From contig NZ_LT629788.1 in the NCBI RefSeq assembly GCF_900105805.1, forward strand, positions 248,001 through 312,000: DNA of 64,000 nt, in the 5' to 3' direction. Every line of letters begins with the position of its first letter. The first letter of the stretch is position 1. Under the pieces are notes generated by a model that worked only from the letters and a program-made list of their open reading frames with translations, was not told where the DNA came from and did not search any database. Positions 7,641-16,675 of this stretch are shown here, piece after piece. Position numbers and translations under genes: made by a program. Source of the stretch: Pseudomonas moraviensis (GTDB lineage: Bacteria; Pseudomonadota; Gammaproteobacteria; Pseudomonadales; Pseudomonadaceae).

Positions 7641-7737
7641 TGGGTCACTCCGTTCTGCGCGGGATCGATTAGCGGGGTATGATAGCCGCCGAACCAAACT
7701 ACTGAAAATTTATCCAGCGTTTTGCGCCCGACACTCA

Positions 7738-9882
7738 ATGATCAGCACTGAACTCAAAACCACGATCCAGGGCGCCTATTCGCGTTTTCTAGAGGCCAAG
7801 AGCCTCAAGCCGCGTTATGGCCAGCGCCTGATGATCGCCGAAATCGCCAAGGTACTCGGCGATATCGACACCGACGATGAAGGCCGGCGCAGTGGCGACC
7901 CCGCGATTGTCGCGGTGGAAGCCGGCACCGGTACCGGCAAGACGGTGGCCTACAGCCTGGCGGCGATCCCCACGGCGAAACTGGCTGGCAAGCGTCTGGT
8001 GATTGCCACCGCGACCGTCGCCCTGCAAGAGCAGATCGTCTACAAGGATTTGCCCGACCTGATGCGCAACAGCGGGCTGAATTTCAGTTTCGCCCTGGCC
8101 AAGGGCCGTGGCCGCTACATGTGCCTGTCCAAACTCGACATGCTGCTGCAGGAAGGCCACGCGCAGACCGCCACCGCGCAGCTGTTCGAGGAAGAAGGCT
8201 TCAAGATCGAAGTCGACGAGGCCAGCCAGAAGCTGTTCACCAGCATGATTGAAAAGCTCGCCGGCAATAAGTGGGACGGCGACCGTGACAGCTGGCCGAA
8301 CGCGCTGGAAGACGCCGACTGGGCGCGCCTGACCACCGATCACAGCCAGTGCACCAACCGGCATTGCCCGAACTTCGGCCAGTGCGCGTTCTACAAGGCC
8401 CGCGAAGGCATGGGCAAGGTCGACGTGATCGTCACCAACCACGACATGGTCCTGGCTGACCTGGCTCTGGGCGGCGGCGCCGTGCTGCCGGATCCGCGCG
8501 ACACCATTTACGTGTTCGACGAAGGCCACCACCTGCCGGACAAGGCCATCGGCCACTTCGCCCATTACACGCGCCTGCGCTCCACCGCCGACTGGCTGGA
8601 AACCACCGCCAAGAACCTCACCAAACTGCTTGCCCAGCACCCGTTGCCGGGCGATCTCGGCAAGCTCATCGAGCAGGTGCCGGAGCTGGCGCGGGAGATC
8701 AAGACCCAGCAGCAGTTCATGTTCACCGCGTGCGAGCAGATCGCCGATTTCAAACCCGGCGAAGACGTCGAAGGCCGAGAGCGCCCGCGTCACCGCTTCG
8801 TCGGCGGGGTGATTCCCGAGGACATGCGCGAGATGGGCATCGAGCTGAAAAAAGGCTATTCGCGCCTCAACGACCTGTTCCAGCGTCTGACCGATCTGCT
8901 CAAGGAAGGCATGGATGGCGAGGTCAATATCGGCATTGCCAGCAATCAGGCCGAAGAGTGGTATCCGCTGTTCGGCAGCCTGTTGTCCCGTGCTTCCGGC
9001 AATTGGGAGCTGTGGACCGCGTTCACCGCCGAAGACCCGGAAGACAGCCCGCCCATGGCGCGCTGGCTGACCCTGGCCGAAAGCGGCTCGCTGTTCGACA
9101 TCGAGGTCAACGCCAGTCCGATTCTGGCGGCGGAAACCTTGCGGCGCAGTTTGTGGAACGTCGCTTACGGCTGTCTGGTGACCTCGGCGACGCTGACGGC
9201 GCTGGGCACTTTCGATCGTTTCCGCATGCGCGCCGGCCTGCCGAAAAAAGCCGTTACGGCGGTGGTGCCGAGCCCGTTCCATCATGCCGATGCCGGCGTG
9301 TTGCGCGTGCCGGATCTCAAGGCCGATCCCCGCGACGCCGCCGCCCATACCGCGGCGATCATTCGCGAACTGCCGGATCTGGTCGAAGGTTCGCGCGGCA
9401 CCCTCGTGCTGTTCTCCTCGCGCAAGCAGATGCAGGACGTCTTTGACGGCCTCGACCGCGACTGGCGCAAACAAGTGTTCATTCAGGGCAACCTGTCGAA
9501 ACAGGAAACCCTCAACAAGCACAAGGCGCGGGTCGATGGCGGTGATTCCAGCGTGCTGTTCGGGCTGGCCAGTTTCGCCGAGGGTGTCGATTTGCCGGGG
9601 GCTTATTGCGAGCACGTGGTGATCGCCAAGATTCCGTTCTCGGTGCCCGATGATCCGGTCGAGGCTGCGTTGTCGGAGTGGATCGAAGCGCGCGGCGGCA
9701 ATCCGTTCATGGAAATCTCCGTGCCCGATGCCTCGCTGAAACTGGTTCAGGCCTGTGGCCGTCTGCTGCGTACCGAAGAAGATCGCGGCACCATCACCTT
9801 GCTCGACCGGCGTCTGGTCACCCAGCGCTACGGCAAGGCGATCCTCAATGCGTTGCCGCCTTTCCGTCGTGAAATATCCTGA
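7738..9882 (+). CDS. dinG: ATP-dependent DNA helicase DinG
   Basis: A 714-residue XPD-like superfamily 2 helicase that unwinds DNA 5' to 3' and resolves R-loops and other repair intermediates. Visible motifs are Walker A EAGTGTGKT (about 61-69), the Fe-S cluster cysteines (MCLSK near 129; QCTNRHCPNFGQC near 204-216), a DEGH box (VFDEGHH), SATL in motif III, and the C-terminal helicase motifs FGLASFAEGVDLPG and LVQACGRLLRTEEDRG. The length is standard for Pseudomonas DinG. The gene order (OmpA proteins, DinG, esterase, OmpA, PdxH) parallels P. aeruginosa PA1041-PA1049. The ATG at 7738 has only a weak upstream purine stretch. Confidence 0.96.
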   Translation: MISTELKTTIQGAYSRFLEAKSLKPRYGQRLMIAEIAKVLGDIDTDDEGRRSGDPAIVAVEAGTGTGKTVAYSLAAIPTAKLAGKRLVIATATVALQEQIVYKDLPDLMRNSGLNFSFALAKGRGRYMCLSKLDMLLQEGHAQTATAQLFEEEGFKIEVDEASQKLFTSMIEKLAGNKWDGDRDSWPNALEDADWARLTTDHSQCTNRHCPNFGQCAFYKAREGMGKVDVIVTNHDMVLADLALGGGAVLPDPRDTIYVFDEGHHLPDKAIGHFAHYTRLRSTADWLETTAKNLTKLLAQHPLPGDLGKLIEQVPELAREIKTQQQFMFTACEQIADFKPGEDVEGRERPRHRFVGGVIPEDMREMGIELKKGYSRLNDLFQRLTDLLKEGMDGEVNIGIASNQAEEWYPLFGSLLSRASGNWELWTAFTAEDPEDSPPMARWLTLAESGSLFDIEVNASPILAAETLRRSLWNVAYGCLVTSATLTALGTFDRFRMRAGLPKKAVTAVVPSPFHHADAGVLRVPDLKADPRDAAAHTAAIIRELPDLVEGSRGTLVLFSSRKQMQDVFDGLDRDWRKQVFIQGNLSKQETLNKHKARVDGGDSSVLFGLASFAEGVDLPGAYCEHVVIAKIPFSVPDDPVEAALSEWIEARGGNPFMEISVPDASLKLVQACGRLLRTEEDRGTITLLDRRLVTQRYGKAILNALPPFRREIS

Positions 9883-9977
9883 GACACGGGTGGGCCGATT
9901 GGCCCGCCGCGTTGTCTATCTCTCTGCCAGCACTTTTCCACTGGCCTTGACTGGTCGTTAGGGAGAACTCCGTTCTT

Positions 9978-12446
9978 ATGATCCGCCGTTCGTTGCCCGC
10001 TGTTTTCGCCTTGATCTTTGCCGCGCCGTTGCTGGCCGCGCCCGCTGGTCAGCAGACGCTGTTCAACTTCGTGCGCCCGGCCGACGTGGTCAAGGTCGCC
10101 ACGGAAAACGCCGACCTGCCGCAGGCCAATGCCGAACAGACTGCGGAAGGCGAAGTGCTGCGTCGGGTGACATTCAACCCGGTCGCCCGGCCGACCTTGC
10201 GCCTGACACCGCAGACCGGCGCCTGGGACTGGTCGCAGTCCGGGATGATGACCCTGCGCCTGCAGAGTGCGATGAACTGGGCGGTGACGGTTTATGTGCA
10301 GATCCAGAGCAACGATGGCCGGACTTTGCTCAGCCGCGTCGATCTGCCGGCCGGCCCCGCGCAAACCTTGCTGGTGCCGTTGGTGGCTTCGACGCCGCTG
10401 AGTCAGGGCATGAAAGCCGGGCCGCCGATGCCGATGACCGTTGACGGCCAGCGCATCCTGCTGGCCAGCAGCACGGGCGAGATCGACCGCAGCCAGGTGG
10501 TGTCGGTGAGCCTGTCGATGGATCAGCCGAAAGTTGCGCAGAGCCTGTTGCTCGAGCGTTTCGGCGTGCAGGACGGCGAGTCGGTGACGCAGGCGGTGTA
10601 CGGCAATCTGCTCGATGCTTACGGGCAGTCGACCCGCAGCAAATGGCCGGAGAAAGTCAGCAGCGACGAGCAGCTGAAAAGCGCCGCCAGCAAAGAACAG
10701 CAACAACTGAACAGTTGGCTGGCCGAGCGCGAAAAGTCCTCGCTGGACAAATTCGGCGGCTGGAACAAGGGCCCGGCGTTCAAGTCCAGCGGTTTCTTCC
10801 GCACGGAAAAACACGACGGCCGCTGGTATCTGGTGACCCCTGAAGGCCATCCGTTCTACTCGCTTGGCGTCAACACCGTCAGCCCGCAAGTCAACCAGAC
10901 CTACGTAGCGGGTCGCGAATACATGTTCGAATCACTGCCGAAGAACGGCGACCCGCTGGCTGCGCATTTCGGCGAGGGCGACAACCGTGGCGGTAACGGC
11001 GTCGATCAGGGGCGTGGCTACGGCAACGGCCGCTGGTACGACTTCTATGGCGCCAATCTGCAACGCCTGTACGGCGAACCGTGTCAACCGGACAGCGACA
11101 ACAAGGCCGGGATCGCCGAAGCGGCGAAGGCAGGCGCGGCTGAGGCCAGTTCGGTGCAGGCGGCTGAGTCTGTGGCGGCGCCTGCCGAGCCGAAGTCAGG
11201 TATCGCCGAAGCGGCGCAGACCGACGCGGTGCAAACGTCCAGCGCGCAAGCCGCTCCGTGTACAGCCACGATTGATGAGGAACGCTGGGCTCGCCATACC
11301 CTCGACCGCCTGCAAGCCTGGGGTTTCAATACGGTTGGCAACTGGAGCGCGCCGTCCTTGGCGGACGCTGAGCGCGTGCCGTACACCTTGCCGCTGTCGA
11401 TCGTCGGCGATTACGCCAGCATCAGCACCGGTAGCGACTGGTGGGGCGGCATGCCGGACCCGTTCGATCCGCGTTTCGCCATGGCCACCGAGCGCGCCGT
11501 GGCCATTGCCGCACGCGATCACCGCGACGATCCGTGGCTGATCGGTTATTACGCCGACAATGAGCTGGCTTGGGCCGGCGCCGGTGACGATCCGAAGGCT
11601 CGCTACGCGCTGGCTTACGGCACCTTGAAAATGACCACGGACGTGCCGGCCAAACGCGCCTTTCTCAAGCAATTGCGCGACAAGTACCGCAATCAGGCCG
11701 GACTGTCCAAGGCGTGGGGCATCGAGCTGCCGGCGTGGGAGTTGATGGAAGACCCGGGCTTCGTGCCGCCGCTGCCCAATCCTGAGCATCCGGAGATCGA
11801 AGCGGACTTCAAATACTTCCAGAAGGTCTTCGCCGACACCTATTTCAAGACCATCTCCGATTCGCTGAAATGGCACGCGCCGAACCAGATGCTGCTGGGC
11901 GGTCGCTTCGCTATCAGCACGCCTGAGGCCGTTGCGTCCTGCGCGCAGTATTGCGATGTGTTGAGCTTCAACATGTACACGCTCAAGCCGCAGGACGGTT
12001 ACGACTTCGCCGCGCTGGCAGCGCTGGACAAACCGGTGCTGATCACCGAATTCAACTTCGGCTCGGCTGACCGCGGCCCGTTCTGGGGCGGCGTGACGCA
12101 ATTGGCCAAGGAAGAGGATCGCGGCCCGGCCTATGCCAACTTCCTCAAACAGGCGCTGAGCGAGCCGTCGATTGTCGGCGTGCACTGGTTCCAGTATCTC
12201 GACCAACCGGTGACTGGCCGGTTGCTCGACGGCGAGAATGGCCATTTCGGACTGGTCGGCGTCACCGATCTGCCGTATCAGGGATTTGTCGAGGCAGTGC
12301 GCAAAAGCAATCTGCAAGCGCTGGAGCAGTTGGGCAAGGTGGCGCAGAAAACGCCGGATACCGAGGCTGAAGGCGGGCGCAAGGCCGAGGCTGGCAAAGC
12401 GCCGGGGGCTGCGCAAGCGGGCGGGCATTCGGGGAATGGTCACTAG
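9978..12446 (+). CDS. Secreted clan GH-A glycoside hydrolase, beta-agarase-like
   Basis: An 822-residue exported enzyme (signal peptide ending about LLAAP). An N-terminal beta-sandwich-like region of about 230 residues precedes a TIM-barrel region starting SSGFFRTEKHDGRWYLVTPEGHPFYSLGVN, which is typical of GH50/GH42-like agarases. The acid/base motif is YYADNELAW (N528-E529) and the likely nucleophile is E691 in LITEFNFG, both as expected in clan GH-A. Residues about 367-428 are an Ala/Glu-rich insert with an imperfect internal duplication (AGIAEAAKAGAAEASSVQAA and SGIAEAAQTDAVQTSSAQAA) inside the barrel. The C-terminus is also Ala/Gly/Lys-rich. Agar is an unlikely natural substrate for a soil pseudomonad; an exopolysaccharide is possible. 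Confidence 0.8.
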   Translation: MIRRSLPAVFALIFAAPLLAAPAGQQTLFNFVRPADVVKVATENADLPQANAEQTAEGEVLRRVTFNPVARPTLRLTPQTGAWDWSQSGMMTLRLQSAMNWAVTVYVQIQSNDGRTLLSRVDLPAGPAQTLLVPLVASTPLSQGMKAGPPMPMTVDGQRILLASSTGEIDRSQVVSVSLSMDQPKVAQSLLLERFGVQDGESVTQAVYGNLLDAYGQSTRSKWPEKVSSDEQLKSAASKEQQQLNSWLAEREKSSLDKFGGWNKGPAFKSSGFFRTEKHDGRWYLVTPEGHPFYSLGVNTVSPQVNQTYVAGREYMFESLPKNGDPLAAHFGEGDNRGGNGVDQGRGYGNGRWYDFYGANLQRLYGEPCQPDSDNKAGIAEAAKAGAAEASSVQAAESVAAPAEPKSGIAEAAQTDAVQTSSAQAAPCTATIDEERWARHTLDRLQAWGFNTVGNWSAPSLADAERVPYTLPLSIVGDYASISTGSDWWGGMPDPFDPRFAMATERAVAIAARDHRDDPWLIGYYADNELAWAGAGDDPKARYALAYGTLKMTTDVPAKRAFLKQLRDKYRNQAGLSKAWGIELPAWELMEDPGFVPPLPNPEHPEIEADFKYFQKVFADTYFKTISDSLKWHAPNQMLLGGRFAISTPEAVASCAQYCDVLSFNMYTLKPQDGYDFAALAALDKPVLITEFNFGSADRGPFWGGVTQLAKEEDRGPAYANFLKQALSEPSIVGVHWFQYLDQPVTGRLLDGENGHFGLVGVTDLPYQGFVEAVRKSNLQALEQLGKVAQKTPDTEAEGGRKAEAGKAPGAAQAGGHSGNGH

Positions 12447-12468
12447 GTTTCAGACCGCGTTATCGTTC

Positions 12469-12545
12469 TTCGCGAGCAGGCTCGCTCCCACAGGGGATCT
12501 CCGCTGCTGTTGAGATCCAGTGTGGGAGCGAGCCTGCTCGCGAAG
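12469..12545. repeat. REP doublet
   Basis: CTTCGCGAGCAGGCTCGCTCCCACAGG is inverted against TGTGGGAGCGAGCCTGCTCGCGAAG, with 24 bases between. Confidence 0.9.
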
Positions 12546-12656
12546 GGATCAACACAAATTGCCGATCAACCGTCTGGCCCGCGCCTGTTCCCAAATCCCT
12601 CAAGGGCTGGAACAATGCGGACCACTTTGTAGAGCGTTTTCGCGGGGGAGTTGCGG

Positions 12657-13802
12657 GTGCAGATTCAGGGACATTACGAGCTTCAATTCGAAGCGGTGCG
12701 CGAGGCTTTCGCCGCACTCTTCGACGATCCCCAGGAACGCGGCGCAGCCCTGTGCATCAAGGTCGGTGGAGAAACCGTCCTCGACCTCTGGTCTGGTACC
12801 GCCGACAAGGATGGCACCGAAGCCTGGCACAGCGACACCATCGCCAATCTGTTCTCCTGCACCAAGACCTTCACCGCCGTCACCGCGCTGCAACTGGTCG
12901 CCGAAGGCAAGTTGCAACTCGATGCCCCGGTTGCCCGCTACTGGCCGGAATTCGCCGCCGCTGGCAAAGAATCGGTGACCCTGCGCCAATTGCTCTGCCA
13001 TCAGGCCGGCCTGCCGGCGCTGCGCGAATTGCTCGCCCCTGAAGCCCTGTACGACTGGCAAACCATGGTCGACGCCCTTGCGGCCGAAGCGCCGTGGTGG
13101 ACGCCGGGCACCGGTCACGGTTATGCCGCGATCACCTACGGTTGGCTGGTCGGCGAATTGCTGCGCCGCGCCGACGGGCGTGGGCCGGGCGAGTCGATCA
13201 TCGCTCGGGTTGCCAAGCCGTTGGGGCTGGATTTCCATGTGGGCCTGGCCGACGAAGAGTTTCATCGCGTGGCGCACATCGCCCGTGGCAAGGGCAATGC
13301 CGGCGACGCCGCGGCGCAGCGCCTGCTGCAAGTGACCATGCGCGAACCGACTGCCATGACTACCCGCGCCTTCACCAATCCGCCGTCGGTGCTGACCAGC
13401 ACCAACAAACCGGAATGGCGCCGCATGCAGCAGCCTGCGGCCAACGGCCACGGCAATGCGCGCAGCCTCGCCGGGTTTTACGCCGGCCTGCTCGACGGCA
13501 GTCTGCTCGAAAGCGAGATGCTTGAAGAGCTGACCCGCGAGCACAGCCTCGGCGACGACAAAACCTTGCTCACCCGCACCCGTTTCGGCCTCGGCTGCAT
13601 GCTCGATCAGCCGGACGTGGCCAACGCCACCTACGGCCTCGGCCCGCGCGCGTTCGGCCATCCGGGGGCGGGCGGCTCGATCGGTTTTGCTGATCCCGAG
13701 CGCGATGTCGCCTTCGGTTTCGTGACCAATACTTTGGGGCCTTACGTTTTGATGGATCCGCGCGCGCAAAAGCTGGCGCGGGTGCTTGCCACTTGTCTGT
13801 AA
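12657..13802 (+). CDS. Serine hydrolase of the class C beta-lactamase / EstB esterase family
   Basis: A 381-residue penicillin-binding-protein-like serine hydrolase. The nucleophile motif S-x-x-K is S67-C-T-K70 in LFSCTKTFTAVTALQLV. A Tyr-containing second motif lies in GHGYAAITYGWLVGELLRR, and HPGAGGSIGFADPE replaces the KTG motif, a pattern seen in EstB-type esterases rather than true beta-lactamases. There is no signal peptide, so it is probably cytosolic. A GTG start at 12657 is chosen because GGGGGAG (12643-12650) sits 6 bases upstream. It corresponds in position to the esterase next to dinG in P. aeruginosa. Confidence 0.88.
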   Translation: MQIQGHYELQFEAVREAFAALFDDPQERGAALCIKVGGETVLDLWSGTADKDGTEAWHSDTIANLFSCTKTFTAVTALQLVAEGKLQLDAPVARYWPEFAAAGKESVTLRQLLCHQAGLPALRELLAPEALYDWQTMVDALAAEAPWWTPGTGHGYAAITYGWLVGELLRRADGRGPGESIIARVAKPLGLDFHVGLADEEFHRVAHIARGKGNAGDAAAQRLLQVTMREPTAMTTRAFTNPPSVLTSTNKPEWRRMQQPAANGHGNARSLAGFYAGLLDGSLLESEMLEELTREHSLGDDKTLLTRTRFGLGCMLDQPDVANATYGLGPRAFGHPGAGGSIGFADPERDVAFGFVTNTLGPYVLMDPRAQKLARVLATCL

Positions 13803-13915
13803 AGCTTCAACTGAGGTTCCAGGATCGGAACCTCGAAGGGATTTTCGTTTCAAAACGGCTGTTTATCCGGGCGAAAGTGCTCTGATTTTTCATTACTTCA
13901 TTTTGTGGATTTTCA

Positions 13916-15019
13916 ATGTCATCTAAAAAGACCCTCGCCCTGGCCCTGTGTGTAGCGATCACCGGTTGCGCACAGAACCCGAAAAACGACGCGGACGGCG
14001 GCAGCTGGTGGCCGTTCGGTTCTTCCGACAAAGTCGCGGCCAAAGATCCGGCTCCGGCCCCCGCTCCGTTGAAACCGGCGGCGACCGCACCAGTGGCCAA
14101 AGCCGAGAGCAGCAACCCGTGGTACTGGCCGTTCGGTTCCAGCGATGAAGCGGTAAAAGCTGATCTGAAAGCCGAGGTCAAACCTGAAGCCAAACCGGTC
14201 GAGGTGGCCAAAGCCGAGGCCGAGTCCAATGGCAAATGGTGGTGGCCGTTCGGCGGTAAGGATCAGCCAACCGCCAAAGCCGTGCCGATGCCGGATCCGA
14301 AGGTGACTCAAGCCTGGCTCGACGACTACGAACCGCGTCTGCGTGAAGCGGTGAAGGACAGCAACCTGCAACTCGAACGTCGCGACAACGTGCTGGTAGT
14401 GACGGCGCCGGTAGAAGGCTCGTTCAACCCGGACCGTCCGGCGATGCTGCTGCCGGTCACCCTCGGCCCGTTCACTCGCGTGGCGAAGATCCTTGAAGCC
14501 GACCCGAAAACGGCGGTGCTGGTGCTCGGTCACAGCGACACCAGCGGCGCTGCGCCGGCCAACATCAAGCTGAGCCAGGAACGTGCGCAATCGGTGGCAG
14601 CGATCTTCCGTCTCAGCGGCTTGCAGCGTGACCGCCTGATGCTGCGCGGCATGGGTCCGGAAGCGCCGCGTGCGGCCAATGACAGCGTTGAAGGCCGTGC
14701 CTTGAACCGTCGTGTAGAGCTGCTGGTCACCCCGCAAAACACCATGGTGGCACTGCTGAGCAAATACAACATGCCAGCGCCGAAGCCTGTGACGATGGTC
14801 GCCGCGCAAGACGTCAAGCCAGTGGCCAAACCAGCCACCCCAGCGCCTGCGGCGAAGAAAGCTGCTGTGCCGGCGACGAAAAAGGCGCCAGCCAAGAAAG
14901 CTGCCGCCAAGGCTCCAGCGAAAAAGGCTCCGGCCAAAGCTGCGGCGAAAAAGACTGCGCCAGCCAAAGCCGCCGCGACCGACAAGAAAGTCGCCGCAGC
15001 CGACGCCGCGAAGAAGTGA
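13916..15019 (+). CDS. OmpA-domain lipoprotein with WPFG repeats and Lys/Ala-rich histone-H1-like tail
   Basis: A 367-residue lipoprotein (lipobox ITGC). The N-terminal third holds three copies of a W-rich motif (SWWPFGSSDK, WYWPFGSSDE, WWWPFGGKDQ) spaced by Lys/Ala/Pro linkers. An OmpA-like peptidoglycan-binding domain follows (VLGHSDTSGAAPANIKLSQERAQSVAAIF, NRRVELLV). The last 90 residues are Lys/Ala/Pro repeats (KKAPAKKAAAKAPAKKAP) like histone H1 or AlgP. A cationic tail beyond a periplasmic cell-wall domain is unusual and may bind peptidoglycan, LPS or extracellular DNA. It precedes pdxH by 24 bases. Confidence 0.88.
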   Translation: MSSKKTLALALCVAITGCAQNPKNDADGGSWWPFGSSDKVAAKDPAPAPAPLKPAATAPVAKAESSNPWYWPFGSSDEAVKADLKAEVKPEAKPVEVAKAEAESNGKWWWPFGGKDQPTAKAVPMPDPKVTQAWLDDYEPRLREAVKDSNLQLERRDNVLVVTAPVEGSFNPDRPAMLLPVTLGPFTRVAKILEADPKTAVLVLGHSDTSGAAPANIKLSQERAQSVAAIFRLSGLQRDRLMLRGMGPEAPRAANDSVEGRALNRRVELLVTPQNTMVALLSKYNMPAPKPVTMVAAQDVKPVAKPATPAPAAKKAAVPATKKAPAKKAAAKAPAKKAPAKAAAKKTAPAKAAATDKKVAAADAAKK

Positions 15020-15043
15020 TCCGCTAACGAAAAGGAATCCGCC

Positions 15044-15691
15044 ATGACCCAGGCTCTGGCCGATATGCGTCGCGATTACACCCGTGACGGTTTGACCGAG
15101 GCGCAAGCCCCGGCCGAGCCGTTTGCGTTGTTTCATCAGTGGTTCGCCGATGCGGTGAAAACCGAGCAGGCGCCGGTGGAAGCCAATGCCATGACCCTGG
15201 CTACGGTCGATGCCGGCGGTCGTCCGCATTGCCGCGTTCTGTTGCTCAAGGGCCTGGACGAGCAGGGCTTCACCTTCTTCACCAACTACGACAGCGCCAA
15301 GGGCCAGCATCTGGCAGCCAACCCGTTTGCCGCCATGACGTTCTTCTGGCCAACCCTGGAGCGCCAGGTGCGCATCGAAGGGCGGGTGGTGAAGGTCACG
15401 CCGCAAGAGTCCGATGCCTATTATCAGGTGCGTCCATTGGGCAGCCGCCTGGGCGCCTGGGCATCACCGCAGAGCCGCGTCATCAACGGTCGTGGCGAGC
15501 TGGAAGATTTGCTCAAGGCCACCGAGCAGCGCTTCAGCGACAGTCAGCCGCACTGCCCGGAACACTGGGGCGGTTACCGTTTGTTGCCCGAGCGCATCGA
15601 GTTCTGGCAGGGCCGTTCGAGCCGCCTGCATGATCGCCTCAACTACCGGCTGCAGGGCGCCGAGTGGATTCTTGAACGTCTGGCACCCTGA
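15044..15691 (+). CDS. pdxH: Pyridoxamine 5'-phosphate oxidase
   Basis: A 215-residue FMN enzyme that oxidises pyridoxamine or pyridoxine phosphate to pyridoxal phosphate, the last step of vitamin B6 synthesis and salvage. Family hallmarks are MRRDYTRDGLTE, AMTLATVDAGGRPHCRVLLLKG, FFTNYDSAKGQHLAANP, WPTLERQVRIEGRV, ASPQSRVI and the C-terminal EFWQGRSSRLHDRLNY. Length and motifs are complete. AAAGGAATCC is the ribosome site. Confidence 0.97.
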   Translation: MTQALADMRRDYTRDGLTEAQAPAEPFALFHQWFADAVKTEQAPVEANAMTLATVDAGGRPHCRVLLLKGLDEQGFTFFTNYDSAKGQHLAANPFAAMTFFWPTLERQVRIEGRVVKVTPQESDAYYQVRPLGSRLGAWASPQSRVINGRGELEDLLKATEQRFSDSQPHCPEHWGGYRLLPERIEFWQGRSSRLHDRLNYRLQGAEWILERLAP

Positions 15692-15867
15692 GCAGTCTAC
15701 CGAGCGGGATGAAGGGCGATGGCGGATCGGTGATTTCACGCTACTTTAAGTGAACGCTCGCGGCATCTGTACCCAGCCTGAATGGAAGCCAATTTTATCC
15801 GGAGGGTGTCGTGACAGACGCCAGGCCACGGAGTTTAATGAACACATGTTCTTTTGGAGTTGATGCT

Positions 15868-16332
15868 ATGCGTAAGTCTGTTCTGCTGGTTGCTTCCTTT
15901 TCCACGATGGCGATGTTGCTGACCGGCTGCCAATCGAGCCTCACTGGCGACTCCTACTCCCGTGACGAAGCGCGTCGTGTGCAGACGATTCGCATGGGCA
16001 CCATCGAATCCCTGCGACCGGTGAAAATCGAAGGCACCAAAACCCCGATCGGCGGCGCAGCAGGCGCAGTGGTCGGCGGCGTCGGCGGCAGCGCCATCGG
16101 CGGCGGCAAGGGCAGCATCGTTGCTGCGGTCATTGGCGCAGTGGCGGGCGGCCTGCTGGGCTCCGCCACCGAAGAAGGCCTGACCCGCACCCAGGGCGTG
16201 GAAATTACCGTCCGCGAAGACGACGGCAGCATGCGCGCCTATGTGCAGCAAGTTCAGGAGAATGAAGTGTTCCGCGTTGGCGAGCGGGTAAGGATTTCCA
16301 CCGTTGGCGGGACCAGCCGCGTTTCGCACTAA
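15868..16332 (+). CDS. SlyB-like glycine-zipper outer-membrane lipoprotein
   Basis: A 154-residue lipoprotein (lipobox LTGC, then QSSLTGDSYSRDEARR). The middle carries a glycine-zipper 2TM domain: GGAAGAVVGGVGGSAIGGGKGS and AVIGAVAGGLLGSATEEG. The C-terminal part is a small beta domain (GVEITVREDDGSMRAYVQQ...VGERVRI) as in SlyB/PcpY proteins. The ATG at 15868 has GGAG 8 bases upstream, and the longer frame is unsupported. A terminator follows directly. Confidence 0.9.
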   Translation: MRKSVLLVASFSTMAMLLTGCQSSLTGDSYSRDEARRVQTIRMGTIESLRPVKIEGTKTPIGGAAGAVVGGVGGSAIGGGKGSIVAAVIGAVAGGLLGSATEEGLTRTQGVEITVREDDGSMRAYVQQVQENEVFRVGERVRISTVGGTSRVSH

Positions 16333-16346
16333 GCGGGAAGCCGAGT

Positions 16347-16386
16347 AAAGAAAACCCCGATCAGGTGACTGGTCGGGGTTTTTCTT
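16347..16386 (+). terminator. Rho-independent terminator after the glycine-zipper lipoprotein gene
   Basis: AAAACCCCGATCAG pairs with the complement in CTGGTCGGGGTTTTTC around a short loop. It has T and A tracts on both sides, so it may serve both strands. Confidence 0.85.
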
Positions 16387-16404
16387 TGCTTGTGAGTGGG
16401 TCAG

Positions 16405-16653
16405 TCAGTATTTGACGCAGGTCCCCATGAAGTATTCGAGGCCCTTTGGGAAACTGACGCTGAGCAGATTTTCCAGTGCGGTTACCTGATCCTGAGTCAA
16501 CAACTCGCCGGGTTCCACCTCACCCAAGGGCTTGGATTCAATGAGCTGGGCGACTCTTTCATTCATCTCGCTGCCTGTGATATCCAGCTCGAACTGCAAG
16601 GAGTCATCTTGAACTTCGTCAGGGAAAAAACCGGTAATTAAAAGAAAGTGCAT
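16405..16653 (-). CDS. Small acidic protein of unknown function, last gene of the bacteriocin locus
   Basis: An 82-residue acidic protein starting MHFLLITGFFPDEVQDD. It lies 22 bases after the second immunity gene and is probably translated from the same message (GGAAG 10 bases before the ATG). It does not resemble the E3 immunity family. It may be a third immunity or accessory protein, or unrelated. Its size, acidity and position fit an immunity protein, but that is inference. Confidence 0.55.
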   Translation of the reverse strand: MHFLLITGFFPDEVQDDSLQFELDITGSEMNERVAQLIESKPLGEVEPGELLTQDQVTALENLLSVSFPKGLEYFMGTCVKY

Positions 16654-16675
16654 GGAGCTAATACTTCCGGGGCTG

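Noticed and set aside
7789..9615. 608-codon open frame on the minus strand opposite dinG
   Set aside because: It is the complement-frame shadow of a GC-rich gene; dinG shows a complete set of helicase and Fe-S motifs and the shadow has none.
13919..15406. 495-codon minus-strand frame opposite the OmpA-domain lipoprotein gene
   Set aside because: Shadow of the Lys/Ala-repeat gene; runs of Phe/Arg/Gly mirror AAG/GCC codons.
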